A DNA stretch of 64,000 nt from Roseburia faecis (lineage in GTDB: Bacteria; Bacillota; Clostridia; Lachnospirales; Lachnospiraceae): the NCBI RefSeq assembly GCF_001406815.1, contig NZ_CVRR01000005.1, forward strand, positions 124,001 through 188,000. The letters run 5' to 3'. Below are positions 35,621 through 45,054 of this stretch, one piece after another. Position numbers and translations under genes: made by a program. The notes under the pieces were generated by a model. It did not search any database. It saw only the letters and a program-made list of their open reading frames with translations, and was not told the origin of the DNA. Each line of letters begins with the position of its first letter. Position 1 is the stretch's first letter.

Positions 35621-38600
35621 CTATAATTCCTCTTCTACCATGTTCTTTTCCCGATGGAACATATCGTAGATACATGGAATGACAATCAGCGTCAGAACGG
35701 TACCATAAACCAGTCCTCCAATCAGTGTGATTGCCATCGGACGCATCATGTCGGAACCGTCACCGATTCCAAGAGCCGTAGTCAGCATTGCAAGAACCGT
35801 AGTCAGTACCGTCATCAGAATCGGACGCACCCGGGTCTTTCCGGATGAAATAATCGCCTCATGCTTAGAAACACCCGCTTTTCTTGCCTGATTGATATAA
35901 TCAATCAGTACAATACCGTTGTTTACAATAAGACCTGCCAGCATGATAAATCCAAGCATTGCAAGGACATTGACTTCCTGCCCTGTCAGAAGCAGAGCAA
36001 TAAATCCTCCGGTGAAGGCAAGCGGAATCGAGAACATAATGATAAACGGAGAAACGAGTGACTGGAACTGTACCACCATGATCAGATAAATAAAGATAAC
36101 TGCCAGTATCATCATCAGAACCAGCTGGCTCATGGAATCACTGATTGTCTCGTCCTCTCCGGTCATTTCGATATGATAGCCTTCCGGCACATTCAGCTTA
36201 TCCATACTCTTTTGAATTTTATTGCCAAGCAGTGTGACATTGTGATCTTCATCCACACCACAGGATACCGTAATATAACGTGTCTGTGCATCCCGTTTCA
36301 TGGTGCTGAGTGTTGTCGTATCTTTCATCTCACAGATTTTCGTAAGAGGAATCTCTTTTTCTTTTCCGTCTTTGTCTGTGTGGGTAAATGTCATCTGTCT
36401 GATATCGTCCAGTTTCGTATCCGTCTGTTCCTGTGTCTGCACATAGACTTTATAATCTTTGATGTCTGTGGAAATCGTGGTTGCGCTCTTGCTGTCTGCC
36501 ATCTTCGCACTGACAAGCTGATATACCTGTGCAACCGTGTATCCGTATTCCGCAGCTTTTTCTTTATCCACGGAAATGGTAAGCTGTGGTTCCATATCTT
36601 CCAGACCATCGTCCACATCCACGGTTCCCTTTGTCTGCTTCATCACATCTGCCACTTCTTTGGCAAGCTTCTGCAGCGTATCAATATCATTTCCTTTAAT
36701 TCTGACGGAAAGACCGCTGCCGAAATAACTGCTGTAATCCATGGAAGAACTGTTGGTTTCTACTTTGCAGTCCAGATCTTTCGTCCTGCTGACAATTTTT
36801 TCTTCCACATCCGATGCTTTGACTTTGGAGTCCTCATCCAGCAGGATATACATGCTGACGCTGTCATTTCCTCCACCCATCAGATTCATCGTGGAATCTC
36901 CACCAGCCATCGCTCCGACCGTCTTGATTCCTTTGATTTTTGAGATTCTCTGAATCACATCATCCGATGCCTGTGTTAATTCCTCAAAGGTCAGTTTCTC
37001 ACCCTCTTTTGCAGAAATCGTGACGGAAAGCTGATTTGTCTCCATATCCATATCCATAAAGTTTAAGCCTTGTGAAAGTGACAGTGCTGCACTTGCGATC
37101 AGAAGAACCACCGCAATAATCAGTACCAGTGGTTTGAAACGCAGACACCACTCCAGCACTCTGCCATACCATTCCCGGACGGCATCGAACCACGGATGAC
37201 GGATATCTTTTGTTTTTCTGAGTGTAACAGAAGCCATCGCCGGGACAAACGTCAATGCCACGACCAGACTCGCTACCAGGGTATATGCAATCGTCAGGGC
37301 AAGATCCACAAACAGCTGCCGGGTAATTCCCTCTGTAAAAATAATCGGCGCATAGACGCTGATCGTGGTAAGCGTTGACGCAATGATCGCCCCCGTCACC
37401 TGTTTTGATCCTTCTACCGCTGCTTTCCGGATGGAATAGCCTTCTGCGCGCAGACGATAAATATTTTCAATGACAACAATTGAGTTGTCCACAAGCATAC
37501 CAATACCAAGCATCAGTCCGGACATGGAAATAATATTTAAGGTAATTCCGGTAAAGTACATCAGCACGATTGCAGCGACAACGGAAAGCGGTATGGAACA
37601 TGCAATCACGATTGTCGGTTTGATATCTTTCAGGAACAGCAGCAATACCAAAATAGCAAGGATTGCCCCCCAGATCATATTCTGCATTACAGAGTTTACA
37701 ATCATGTCAATGTATACGCCCTGATTCATCAATACATTCAGGTGGAGCTTGGAATCTTCTTTTTCTAACGCTTTAAATTTATCCAGGATACGATTCGTAA
37801 CTTCTCCGGTAGAATATCCGGTCTGTTTTTCCATCGAAAGCATAATGCCAGGATTGCCATTAATCACGGCATACGTCTCATCGGAATTATCCGTCACTTT
37901 GACTTCTGCCACGTCCGAAAGACGGATCGTATCGATTCCGTCGATTCCCATATCCACAAGCGGCAGATCTTTTAATTCATCGACATCCTGCACGGCATCT
38001 CCCACGCGGATCAGATACTGGGTATCCCCGTCCATGGCATATCCCGCCGGCATATCAAAATTCTGCGCGGCAAGCAGGCTTGTGATGGTATCCTTGCTCA
38101 GCACTTTATTCAGATCTGCGGAATCATGTGCCGTATCTTTGGCTTCATCCAGTTTACTCTGTGCGCTCTCCAAGGAGGAGGCTGCATTGGCCAGTTCGGT
38201 AGAAGAAGCACTGACCTGAAGTGCCGTCATGGATGCATTGGCATTCAGCGTATCTAAAGCCGAGGCCAGGCTGACTTTTCCGCTCTCTACCTTCTGCTGT
38301 GCACGTTCAATGGTTTTCATTCCTGTATTGACTTCGGTCAGGAGTTTTCCCACTTCTGCGGATGCCGCCGGGAGATCCTCATAGGTATTTACTGTGATTC
38401 CAAGCGAGGACAACGCTGAAAACTGCTTTTTCACAACCGCATTAACCTGTTTGATCTGTGTCTGCATCTCACTGCTCTCTGCAAGCTGCGGGTTATCTTT
38501 TAATACCGTCACGATTCCGGTATAGGCATCCGACTTCATAAAGGTCTGAATACCGGTCTGGATCTGTTCCAAAGAAGCTTTCTGTTTTTTTAACTCTGCG

Positions 38601-39379
38601 AGTTGTTTTTTCAGATCCTGTTCCGTCTTGTAGAGCTTCTTCTGCTGATCCATCGTCTGATTAATCGCGCTGTTTAGCTGCTCCGATCCCTGACTGATGG
38701 AAGACTTTCCACTCTCTACTTTCTTTTTCCCCGCATCAATTTTTTTCTGGGACTTTTCAAACTGTTCATCGATCTTCTTCTGAATCTTTTTATTTAATGC
38801 GTCTATCTTGTCCTGATTGAGTGTTACATCTACGCTTTCTTCCAGCTGCCCGGTCGTAGTGACAGAAGCCACTCCTTCCAGACTTTCAAGTGCCGGCGCA
38901 AGATCATTCTTCACATAATCGGAAAATGCGTTCGCATCCATGCCATCCTTATCCACCGCTGCAGCCAGCACCGGCATCATGTCCGGATTGACTTTCATAA
39001 TTATAGGTGTTCCAATGGAATCATCCCATTGCCCGGATACCTGATCAAGACTCTGCTGAATTTCGATCACCACCGAATCCATATTCGCATTCTGCTCATA
39101 TTCCAGTGTTACGATGGAATAACTGTTATAGGAAACAGAACTGATATTTTTAATGTTGGACGTTGTTGCCATCGCCGATTCAATCGGTGATGTCACATCA
39201 CTTTCCACCTGTTCCGGACTTGCTCCCATATCGGTTGTGATAACCAGCGCATACTGAAAACTCATATCCGGAAGCAGATCTGTCGTCATTTTTGACAACG
39301 AGACCGCACCAAGCACGATGACCAGCACGACTGCCACAAGCACGGTATAAGGACGTTTCACACTGTACTTTGAAATCAT
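35621..39379 (-). CDS. RND-superfamily transporter with long extracytoplasmic coiled coil
   Basis: A 1252-residue AcrB/MMPL-like pump. TM1 (about 8-30) is followed by a large extracytoplasmic loop and TM2-6, then the arrangement repeats. Family marks are PDMSFQYALV, ASPEQVESDVTSPIE, the TM4-region GMLVDNSIVVIENI with the proton-relay Asp, and a second GLIVNNGIVLIDYIN. Residues about 190-425 form an unusual Lys/Gln/Ser-rich coiled-coil insertion (KKIQKKIDEQFEKSQKKID). Start at MISKYSVKRP behind CAGGAGGAAAAC. No adaptor or outer-membrane gene is linked, as expected in a one-membrane cell. The substrate is unknown. Confidence 0.9.
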   Translation of the reverse strand: MISKYSVKRPYTVLVAVVLVIVLGAVSLSKMTTDLLPDMSFQYALVITTDMGASPEQVESDVTSPIESAMATTSNIKNISSVSYNSYSIVTLEYEQNANMDSVVIEIQQSLDQVSGQWDDSIGTPIIMKVNPDMMPVLAAAVDKDGMDANAFSDYVKNDLAPALESLEGVASVTTTGQLEESVDVTLNQDKIDALNKKIQKKIDEQFEKSQKKIDAGKKKVESGKSSISQGSEQLNSAINQTMDQQKKLYKTEQDLKKQLAELKKQKASLEQIQTGIQTFMKSDAYTGIVTVLKDNPQLAESSEMQTQIKQVNAVVKKQFSALSSLGITVNTYEDLPAASAEVGKLLTEVNTGMKTIERAQQKVESGKVSLASALDTLNANASMTALQVSASSTELANAASSLESAQSKLDEAKDTAHDSADLNKVLSKDTITSLLAAQNFDMPAGYAMDGDTQYLIRVGDAVQDVDELKDLPLVDMGIDGIDTIRLSDVAEVKVTDNSDETYAVINGNPGIMLSMEKQTGYSTGEVTNRILDKFKALEKEDSKLHLNVLMNQGVYIDMIVNSVMQNMIWGAILAILVLLLFLKDIKPTIVIACSIPLSVVAAIVLMYFTGITLNIISMSGLMLGIGMLVDNSIVVIENIYRLRAEGYSIRKAAVEGSKQVTGAIIASTLTTISVYAPIIFTEGITRQLFVDLALTIAYTLVASLVVALTFVPAMASVTLRKTKDIRHPWFDAVREWYGRVLEWCLRFKPLVLIIAVVLLIASAALSLSQGLNFMDMDMETNQLSVTISAKEGEKLTFEELTQASDDVIQRISKIKGIKTVGAMAGGDSTMNLMGGGNDSVSMYILLDEDSKVKASDVEEKIVSRTKDLDCKVETNSSSMDYSSYFGSGLSVRIKGNDIDTLQKLAKEVADVMKQTKGTVDVDDGLEDMEPQLTISVDKEKAAEYGYTVAQVYQLVSAKMADSKSATTISTDIKDYKVYVQTQEQTDTKLDDIRQMTFTHTDKDGKEKEIPLTKICEMKDTTTLSTMKRDAQTRYITVSCGVDEDHNVTLLGNKIQKSMDKLNVPEGYHIEMTGEDETISDSMSQLVLMMILAVIFIYLIMVVQFQSLVSPFIIMFSIPLAFTGGFIALLLTGQEVNVLAMLGFIMLAGLIVNNGIVLIDYINQARKAGVSKHEAIISSGKTRVRPILMTVLTTVLAMLTTALGIGDGSDMMRPMAITLIGGLVYGTVLTLIVIPCIYDMFHREKNMVEEEL

Positions 39380-39412
39380 GTTTTCCTCCTGTAAATTTTT
39401 CTTCTGCTGAAT

Positions 39413-39458
39413 AAAGCAGACACATTGGAAGTGGAACACAGTTCCCAGCGCCTGCTTT
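39413..39458 (-). other. 5' leader hairpin of the RND transcript
   Basis: Starting at the predicted transcription start, AAAGCAG pairs with CTGCTTT, with GGAAC/GTTCC nested inside. There is no T-run after it, so it is not an ordinary terminator; an mRNA-protecting or protein-binding stem is possible. Confidence 0.4.
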
Positions 39459-39464
39459 TTTTTC

Positions 39465-39494
39465 ATTATACCGATAATCGGTTCTTTTTTACAA
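39465..39494 (-). promoter_or_regulatory. Promoter of the RND transporter
   Basis: TTGTAA (39489-39494), 18-base spacer and perfect TATAAT (39465-39470) on the minus strand. Confidence 0.65.
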
Positions 39495-39528
39495 GAGGAT
39501 TTCCGAAAGCTTTATTTTCTTTTTAGAA

Positions 39529-39558
39529 ACAAAAAAGACATCCGCTTCCGAATGTCTT
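39529..39558 (-). terminator. Terminator of the small membrane protein gene
   Basis: AAGACAT pairs with ATGTCTT around TCGGAAGCGG on the minus strand, followed by TTTTTTG. Confidence 0.8.
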
Positions 39559-39594
39559 TCTTTCCTGTACTTTGTCCGTTATTTTCTGACTACT

Positions 39595-39738
39595 TTATGC
39601 GTTCTCCTCCAGTCCATCCTCTTCATCCGAAATAGCTGCAGATGCCCCGGATACTGCTGCAATCACTGCGATCAACGCCCCAAGTACCGCAATCCCGATA
39701 ATCGCAATCAGAAAAATAAATAACCCCGTTGCTGACAT
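39595..39738 (-). CDS. Small single-span membrane protein, 47 residues
   Basis: Start at MSATGLF behind AAAAGGAGATGGAATC; the longer frame has no ribosome site. Residues 5-30 are a hydrophobic helix (FIFLIAIIGIAVLGALIAV) and the tail is acidic (SDEEDGLEENA). No family is recognised. It sits between the secreted galactanase and the RND pump with its own terminator, so it is probably expressed alone. A role as a small regulator of a membrane complex is possible but not supported by sequence. Confidence 0.65.
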   Translation of the reverse strand: MSATGLFIFLIAIIGIAVLGALIAVIAAVSGASAAISDEEDGLEENA

Positions 39739-39868
39739 GATTCCATCTCCTTTTGTAATTAATCCCCAAATCCTTTTCACCTGTCTTATCCTTTAAGATA
39801 CCCGGATAAGTCTCAAAGAATACAATTTCTTTTTTTTATTTTATCACAGAACCACTGTCCTCACAATG

Positions 39869-42800
39869 TTATTTTACTTTAATTTTCATGGAAACTGTCT
39901 TTGTCTTTCCGTTCTTCAGTGTTACTTTTGCTTTGATCGTGACGGTTCCCTTCTTCTTTGCTGTAATCTTTCCGTTTTTATCTACTGCTGCAACAGACTT
40001 TTTACCAGATGTATATGTAATCTTTTTTACATTATCTAGATCAAGCTTACTGCTTAACTGTATCTTTGTATTCTTTCCCGCTTTGATGGAAGCTGTCGTC
40101 TTTTTTACGGCGACCGTTTTTAAAACCGCTTTTTCCACATTTTTTATTTCTGCTGCAGAAAGCATCCGATAATCCGAACCTGCGGCAAGATTCACATGTA
40201 ATGTGCCATCTTTTCCAACGGTATACGTCTTTGCATTCACCAGTTTATACGCTCCGGTTTTCTTATCCACAACAACGACACTCAGTTTGTTTCCTGCAGT
40301 TAAGTCTTTTGCATCTGCGGTTACTGTATATCTGATATTTCCTTCTTTATCGGTAACATTTGCAGTAATTGCCACATGGTCTGTTCCGGCAGCTTCCACG
40401 ATCCTGCTCACCATATCTGCAGAAATCTCTGCCTTGGTACCTGTCACTTCTGCACTTGCTTCCGTTACTTTTCCAGCCGTATCTTTTGTCACGATAACCG
40501 TTACTTCTGCTTTCTCCCCGGAAGCAGTCGTTGCCGTTACGTTCTTTGATTCGGTTGTCTGCTCTGGCTTGTCATCCTTCTTCGTATCATCAGATGGAGT
40601 GACGGTTGCAGCGCTGCCGGAGGATGAGCCACCAGAGGATGAGCTGCCGGAAGTATTTGTATCATCCTTTCCTTCCGAAGATGATGCATCCTTATGCAGA
40701 TACAGCACATCCACTGCTCCCCATCCGCCATCCTCATGTTCTACACATACACGAAGTTTTACGCTCTTTGTCTTATCCAGTGTAAAAGTTACCTTCGGTG
40801 TATGCCAGTCTCCCCATGCGGTCATTGCTGTGGCTTCGCCGGTAAATAATACACTGTCATCTTCTGCGTTTAATATCTGCATGGTTACATCTGACTGTGC
40901 CCCCTGGGCATATGCTTCCAATGTATAGGTTCCTTTTTCCAGCGTAATTGCTTTCTTATATGTAACAGAACCATTTGCTGCGGATGCTCCGTACCAGCCC
41001 ATACTGTTTTTTCCGCTCTTTGCATTCTCTGCGGAAGGAATTCCCTTAAACGTGGCTCCGTCTACGGTAAAGTATTCTCCACTGTCAAATTCAACCGCTT
41101 CTTTATTTGTAATCAGATTTGCATATTTTACCTGTAAAGTAAGTGTAACATCTACACTGGTTTTTCCTTTATAAGCACCTCTTGTAATTTCTTTGCTCAA
41201 AGAAACTGTACCGGAAATCTGATAAGTTCCGGGCTTTGACATATCCGCCTTTTTTACAGATGCTTCATCCCAGGTAACCGCCTCTTCTACCGGTGTTTTG
41301 CTATCGGAATACGTAACTTCCACGGAATCCGGAAGTGTAAAATCACTGCCTGCAGTAATCGTCTGTGTCAGTGCAGAATCAAATCCTTCTACACTTACCA
41401 GATTCGAAACAGCCCCTGTTTTTACATAATTCCATACATGAAGTGCAGGAGTTGCCGTGCCATCCGGATAAAACATGGCTTCATTGTCAACTGCAGAACC
41501 GCCATACCATTTGCCTGCATCTTTCGAATCATATTCGTTGGCATAGCTTGAAGCCCATCCGCTTCCGTATTTTTCCCACTTTTCCTGATTTTCCTTTACC
41601 TGTGCATTGTATGCATCTCCGGTAAGTCCTTTGGTATTTCCAACGGTCAGCCATGCCGGCTCCCAGTAATATACCCCAAGTCCTCCTGCTTCGTTTACCG
41701 TATTGATCAGATTGCGGATTGCAGTTGCCTGTCCCTGCTCGGTAAACGGCTCCGTTGTGTCAGCTCCGTTATCATTATTTCCAACACGCACTGTATTGGC
41801 ATGTCCGTCACTGTCTTCTAACGTATAAGCATAACTGGTTTCCGCAACCATCACATCTTTACAATATGTATTCTTTACCGTCTCAAACTGCTGTTTTAAG
41901 TTATCTAATGTTCCATGCCAGTATGGATAATAACTGGTGGCAAGAATATCATAATCAACATTGTTGTCCTGCAGATTTTTTGCCCATGTTACCATGGTTC
42001 CTTTATGTGGGCTTTCCACATGGATGACGACTTTGACATCCGGATTATACATTTCTACACCGGTTGCGCCCGCTGAAAATAATACACACATATTGCTGAC
42101 ATTTGTCTCACCGATAAATCCGCCCGTTGTCTCATTACCAACCTGCACCATATCCACAACATCTTTTGACGGATCAATGGTATTTAAGGATTCTGTGATA
42201 TAAGTATTTAATGCCTCTTTTTTCTGTTCAAGGGTGTAACCTTTCCATGCTTTCGGTTCCTGCTGCTTGCCCGGATCTGTCCACAGATCGGAACAGTGGA
42301 AATCAACTAACATTTTCAGTCCGGCATTGCGGCATGCATCTGCAAACTCCTTTGCTTTTGCCACATCATTGTTTCCTCCGCCATAGCCGTTGCCATTGGC
42401 ATCATACGGGTTATTCCATACACGGACACGAATGTGATTGATGCCCTGCTCTTTGATAAACCTGCAGATATCATCAAGTGTTTTCAGTTCGTTTCCGTCA
42501 TAGTCACGGTATACCACACCGCTCTGTAATTCAGAGATCATGGAGGAGATATCCATTCCCATGATAAAATCAGAAGACAAATTGTTTACTTTTGTTACAT
42601 TGATCGGTGCATCTTTTACACTGTTGGATGCCTCGTTCACTGTAATTTCTATTTTCTTTTTCACAATATCCTTCCACTCTGCGTCCTGAAGTTCTGCCTG
42701 AATTTCGTTGGTTCCAAGCGTTCCTAAAGTTGTCTGCAAAGTCAGGGAATAACCACTGTTTTCATAATCTATAAACTCATTGGAACTGTTTGTTGTATTA

Positions 42801-43468
42801 TTCCACCAGTACAGATGCAGCCCTGCTGCTTCTAAATCGGTGATTTCGGTCTGTCCCTTTTTCAGTACGGCTGTCAGACTAACTGTATCACCTGCTTCTA
42901 CTGTAGTGTTATCTGCTGTGATCTGCAGATTGTATTCAGTGGAATTGTCATCATCATCTGCCTGATCTTCCATATTCAATCCAGCTTCTGACAGATTTGT
43001 ATATACGGTTTCATCTTTTACTGCATAAGCGCTCTCCGTTCCGGAAACAAAATTCGCATAATCGCTTTGGTTATTATACTGACTGTCATATTGTACCAGT
43101 ATATTGTCATCTCCTGTTCCATTCTGATAAATGGTAAATCCATCATCTGCCTCTGCATCCAAAATTTTAATAGTTACACTATACCAGTTTTCATTTCCAT
43201 CAACGGCTTTCATAACGGCAAGATCATGATTCCATCCAAATTCAGAAGTCACTTCTACATCTTCTGCAAATGAAATTCCAGCCCAACTCCATATATTCAC
43301 ATACAACGGCTCCTTGCTTTCATTGTAATAATACAATGTGAAACTGCTATTCTCCGCTGCCTGTACGCTCTCCTTTCCGGCATTCCACACCCCAAGCTGT
43401 GTAATCACCATAGCAAGTGCCAGAAAAAAACTGAGCACTCTCCTGTTCCAATGTTTTTTCTCTTTCAT
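39869..43468 (-). CDS. Secreted GH53 endo-beta-1,4-galactanase, multimodular
   Basis: A 1199-residue exported enzyme cutting beta-1,4-galactan side chains of pectin. Start at MKEKKHW behind AGAGGGAGGATCGTGT, then a signal peptide to about residue 38. An N-terminal CBM-like beta module (about 42-135) and an Ig-like domain (about 178-280) precede the GH53 barrel (about 298-690). The acid/base is E446 in VQVGNE and the nucleophile E543 in VAETSY. Next come a BIG4-type domain (about 695-780), a galactose-binding-like module, a Ser/Gly/Thr linker and C-terminal BIG2-like repeats. There is no LPxTG. Two LacI-type operators control the promoter. Confidence 0.93.
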   Translation of the reverse strand: MKEKKHWNRRVLSFFLALAMVITQLGVWNAGKESVQAAENSSFTLYYYNESKEPLYVNIWSWAGISFAEDVEVTSEFGWNHDLAVMKAVDGNENWYSVTIKILDAEADDGFTIYQNGTGDDNILVQYDSQYNNQSDYANFVSGTESAYAVKDETVYTNLSEAGLNMEDQADDDDNSTEYNLQITADNTTVEAGDTVSLTAVLKKGQTEITDLEAAGLHLYWWNNTTNSSNEFIDYENSGYSLTLQTTLGTLGTNEIQAELQDAEWKDIVKKKIEITVNEASNSVKDAPINVTKVNNLSSDFIMGMDISSMISELQSGVVYRDYDGNELKTLDDICRFIKEQGINHIRVRVWNNPYDANGNGYGGGNNDVAKAKEFADACRNAGLKMLVDFHCSDLWTDPGKQQEPKAWKGYTLEQKKEALNTYITESLNTIDPSKDVVDMVQVGNETTGGFIGETNVSNMCVLFSAGATGVEMYNPDVKVVIHVESPHKGTMVTWAKNLQDNNVDYDILATSYYPYWHGTLDNLKQQFETVKNTYCKDVMVAETSYAYTLEDSDGHANTVRVGNNDNGADTTEPFTEQGQATAIRNLINTVNEAGGLGVYYWEPAWLTVGNTKGLTGDAYNAQVKENQEKWEKYGSGWASSYANEYDSKDAGKWYGGSAVDNEAMFYPDGTATPALHVWNYVKTGAVSNLVSVEGFDSALTQTITAGSDFTLPDSVEVTYSDSKTPVEEAVTWDEASVKKADMSKPGTYQISGTVSLSKEITRGAYKGKTSVDVTLTLQVKYANLITNKEAVEFDSGEYFTVDGATFKGIPSAENAKSGKNSMGWYGASAANGSVTYKKAITLEKGTYTLEAYAQGAQSDVTMQILNAEDDSVLFTGEATAMTAWGDWHTPKVTFTLDKTKSVKLRVCVEHEDGGWGAVDVLYLHKDASSSEGKDDTNTSGSSSSGGSSSGSAATVTPSDDTKKDDKPEQTTESKNVTATTASGEKAEVTVIVTKDTAGKVTEASAEVTGTKAEISADMVSRIVEAAGTDHVAITANVTDKEGNIRYTVTADAKDLTAGNKLSVVVVDKKTGAYKLVNAKTYTVGKDGTLHVNLAAGSDYRMLSAAEIKNVEKAVLKTVAVKKTTASIKAGKNTKIQLSSKLDLDNVKKITYTSGKKSVAAVDKNGKITAKKKGTVTIKAKVTLKNGKTKTVSMKIKVK

Positions 43469-43540
43469 ACACGATCCTCCCTCTTTGGACACAAACACGA
43501 TAGTTCTGATATCCTCTCCCTTATCACCAGACCTATCGTG

Positions 43541-43554
43541 TTGCGCAACCGTTT
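43541..43554 (-). promoter_or_regulatory. LacI-type operator 2 of the galactanase gene
   Basis: AAACGGTTGCGCAA on the minus strand, downstream of the transcription start. It is identical to operator 1 and has the central CG and half-site pattern of LacI/GalR-family sites. Confidence 0.7.
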
Positions 43555-43571
43555 GTTTTGTTGATATGTCC

Positions 43572-43601
43572 ACTATACCACTTGCGCAACCGTTTATTCA
43601 A
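43572..43601 (-). promoter_or_regulatory. Promoter of the galactanase gene with embedded operator 1
   Basis: TTGAAT (43596-43601), 18-base spacer and TATAGT (43572-43577). The spacer contains AAACGGTTGCGCAA (43582-43595) in full, so a bound LacI-family repressor would block polymerase directly. The two operators are 41 bp apart. Confidence 0.75.
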
Positions 43602-43686
43602 TTGACGGGAATCCCAAGTTTTTCTTATGCATTTTATACACTTTTCACATACATTTCCGTTGTATGAAAGAGATTTTGCACAACGC

Positions 43687-43724
43687 AAAAAAGGTGCAGT
43701 ATCGTAAATCTCTGCGCCTTTTTT
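43687..43724 (-). terminator. Terminator of the Rpn-like nuclease gene
   Basis: AAAAAAGG-GCAG pairs with CTGC-CCTTTTTT (one mismatched step) around a 12-base loop. It is symmetrical and may work both ways. Confidence 0.8.
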
Positions 43725-43848
43725 GATATTTTATGCATTTATACCTGTATTTTTATTATTTATTTTGTTTTCTGCTTATTTTTACAAGGTATTTGCCTAT
43801 AATTTTTCCGACCATCGTAAACACTTTTACCAATGCCTATAGGATGCT

Positions 43849-44841
43849 TTATTTCAATTTTTTTATCATGGATTTTAATTCAATCTCTTCCAATTCCGTT
43901 GCATCCATAATCTGTTCTAATGAGTACCCTTTCTTATGCATATTTAAAACTACTTTTTCAATTTCTCTTTGCTTGCCCTCGACAATTCCAGCTTCTCGCC
44001 CCTCGGCAATTCCGGCTTCTCGTCCCTCGGCAATTCCGGCTTCTTTAATGCCCTGACTCAAATTACACATAATACTCACTTCCTCCTTAAAACTTTCTTC
44101 CATTGGAATATGATATTCCTGTTCCATAATTTTCATTTTTTGCTGTTGTGATAATTCATTAGAAAACATGGCACATAACAGTCTATGCAGCCCATATTCA
44201 TTATGACTCTCCGGAAGCGCATTCGTCAAGCCGATCATAACGATATTTACCAGATTCAAATTTCCTTTCCAATTATGCTTTCCGAGTAAATCTTCTTTTG
44301 TTAAATAAATATGACACATACTGTTTTCCGGCATATTCATGCAAACCCATATACTATAGACTGTCTTTATATCATTATAATTTGATTTTACAAAATCCCG
44401 TTCCTTCTGTGAAGAAATCAGTCTGCTTACATAAAAAATAGCGCGGTTTAAAATCTGATAGGAACCGGGTTCATCTTTTTGTGCTTCCACATTGATAATC
44501 ATCTGTGCCAACCCGTTTCTCATTCGCACATAAAAAATAATGTCAAAACGAACCAGTCCTTCATTTTTTTCTCCGGTTTCTGTATTTAGTCCTACAATCC
44601 TTTTCCCCTCCACATTCCTGTCCTTATTGGTCAGTCCAGACGCAACCGGTACTTTGCTGATATATGGATCTCCTTCTATCAGGGAAGCTACTTTTTCGAT
44701 TTCCATCCCTTGAAATTCTTCCACTGTTCTAACTAAAATGTGAGCCAATACATACTTTTGTGCTAACAGACGCTTTGCGCTTTCATCATACTGTGCCTCA
44801 CTATCAGCTGCCTGTATGGCATTCTTTATCTCTGTATTCAA
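43849..44841 (-). CDS. Rpn/PD-(D/E)XK-family nuclease-like protein
   Basis: A 330-residue protein of the Rpn family, often mislabelled as transposase. The nuclease core (about 20-240) has D100 in VRFDIIFYV and E119/Q121 in IINVEAQ, the D...ExQ variant of PD-(D/E)XK active sites. The C-terminal part contains three copies of EAGIAEGR or EAGIVEGK (about 266-290) from a 24-bp tandem DNA repeat, then a helical tail ending LKSMIKKLK. E. coli relatives promote recA-independent recombination; some act in phage defence. No toxin, antitoxin or transposon ends are visible nearby. Confidence 0.88.
   Translation of the reverse strand: MNTEIKNAIQAADSEAQYDESAKRLLAQKYVLAHILVRTVEEFQGMEIEKVASLIEGDPYISKVPVASGLTNKDRNVEGKRIVGLNTETGEKNEGLVRFDIIFYVRMRNGLAQMIINVEAQKDEPGSYQILNRAIFYVSRLISSQKERDFVKSNYNDIKTVYSIWVCMNMPENSMCHIYLTKEDLLGKHNWKGNLNLVNIVMIGLTNALPESHNEYGLHRLLCAMFSNELSQQQKMKIMEQEYHIPMEESFKEEVSIMCNLSQGIKEAGIAEGREAGIAEGREAGIVEGKQREIEKVVLNMHKKGYSLEQIMDATELEEIELKSMIKKLK
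43977..44044. repeat. 24-bp tandem repeat inside the Rpn-like gene
   Basis: About 2.8 copies of a 24-bp unit (CCTCGGCAATTCCGGCTTCT plus four bases) keep the reading frame and encode EAGIAEGR repeats. Copy number could vary by slippage without a frameshift. Confidence 0.85.
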
Positions 44842-44988
44842 ATAAAACCTCCTCTTACATAAAAATCCCCGTCAAAAAATCTCCCCAAAAGAACGTATGT
44901 GATTTTATTGTAAAAGATATTGATTCTGATAGCAAATTAAATTTTTATAAATCCATATTTCCATATTTATGGTCGATCTTGATAAACT

Positions 44989-45039
44989 AAATGAAGCTGT
45001 CATACAAACTAAAGTTCATACGACAGCCCCTCTTCATTT
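44989..45039 (-). terminator. Probable terminator of the 786-residue BIG2 protein gene
   Basis: AAATGAAG/CTTCATTT and CTGTC/GACAG stems on the minus strand enclose a 20-base loop. The T-run after it is short, so efficiency is uncertain. Confidence 0.5.
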
Positions 45040-45054
45040 AATGCTAAATTCTTT

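Noticed and set aside
36173-36943. 256-codon plus-strand frame opposite the RND pump
   Set aside because: Antisense shadow of a conserved transporter, with no start signals.
40203-40928. 241-codon plus-strand frame opposite the galactanase gene
   Set aside because: Low-complexity Ser/Val/Phe translation typical of antisense to Lys/Thr-rich coding; no ribosome site.
43849-44841. Insertion-sequence transposase
   Set aside because: The protein is a PD-(D/E)XK Rpn-type nuclease and no terminal inverted repeats or target duplication flank it.
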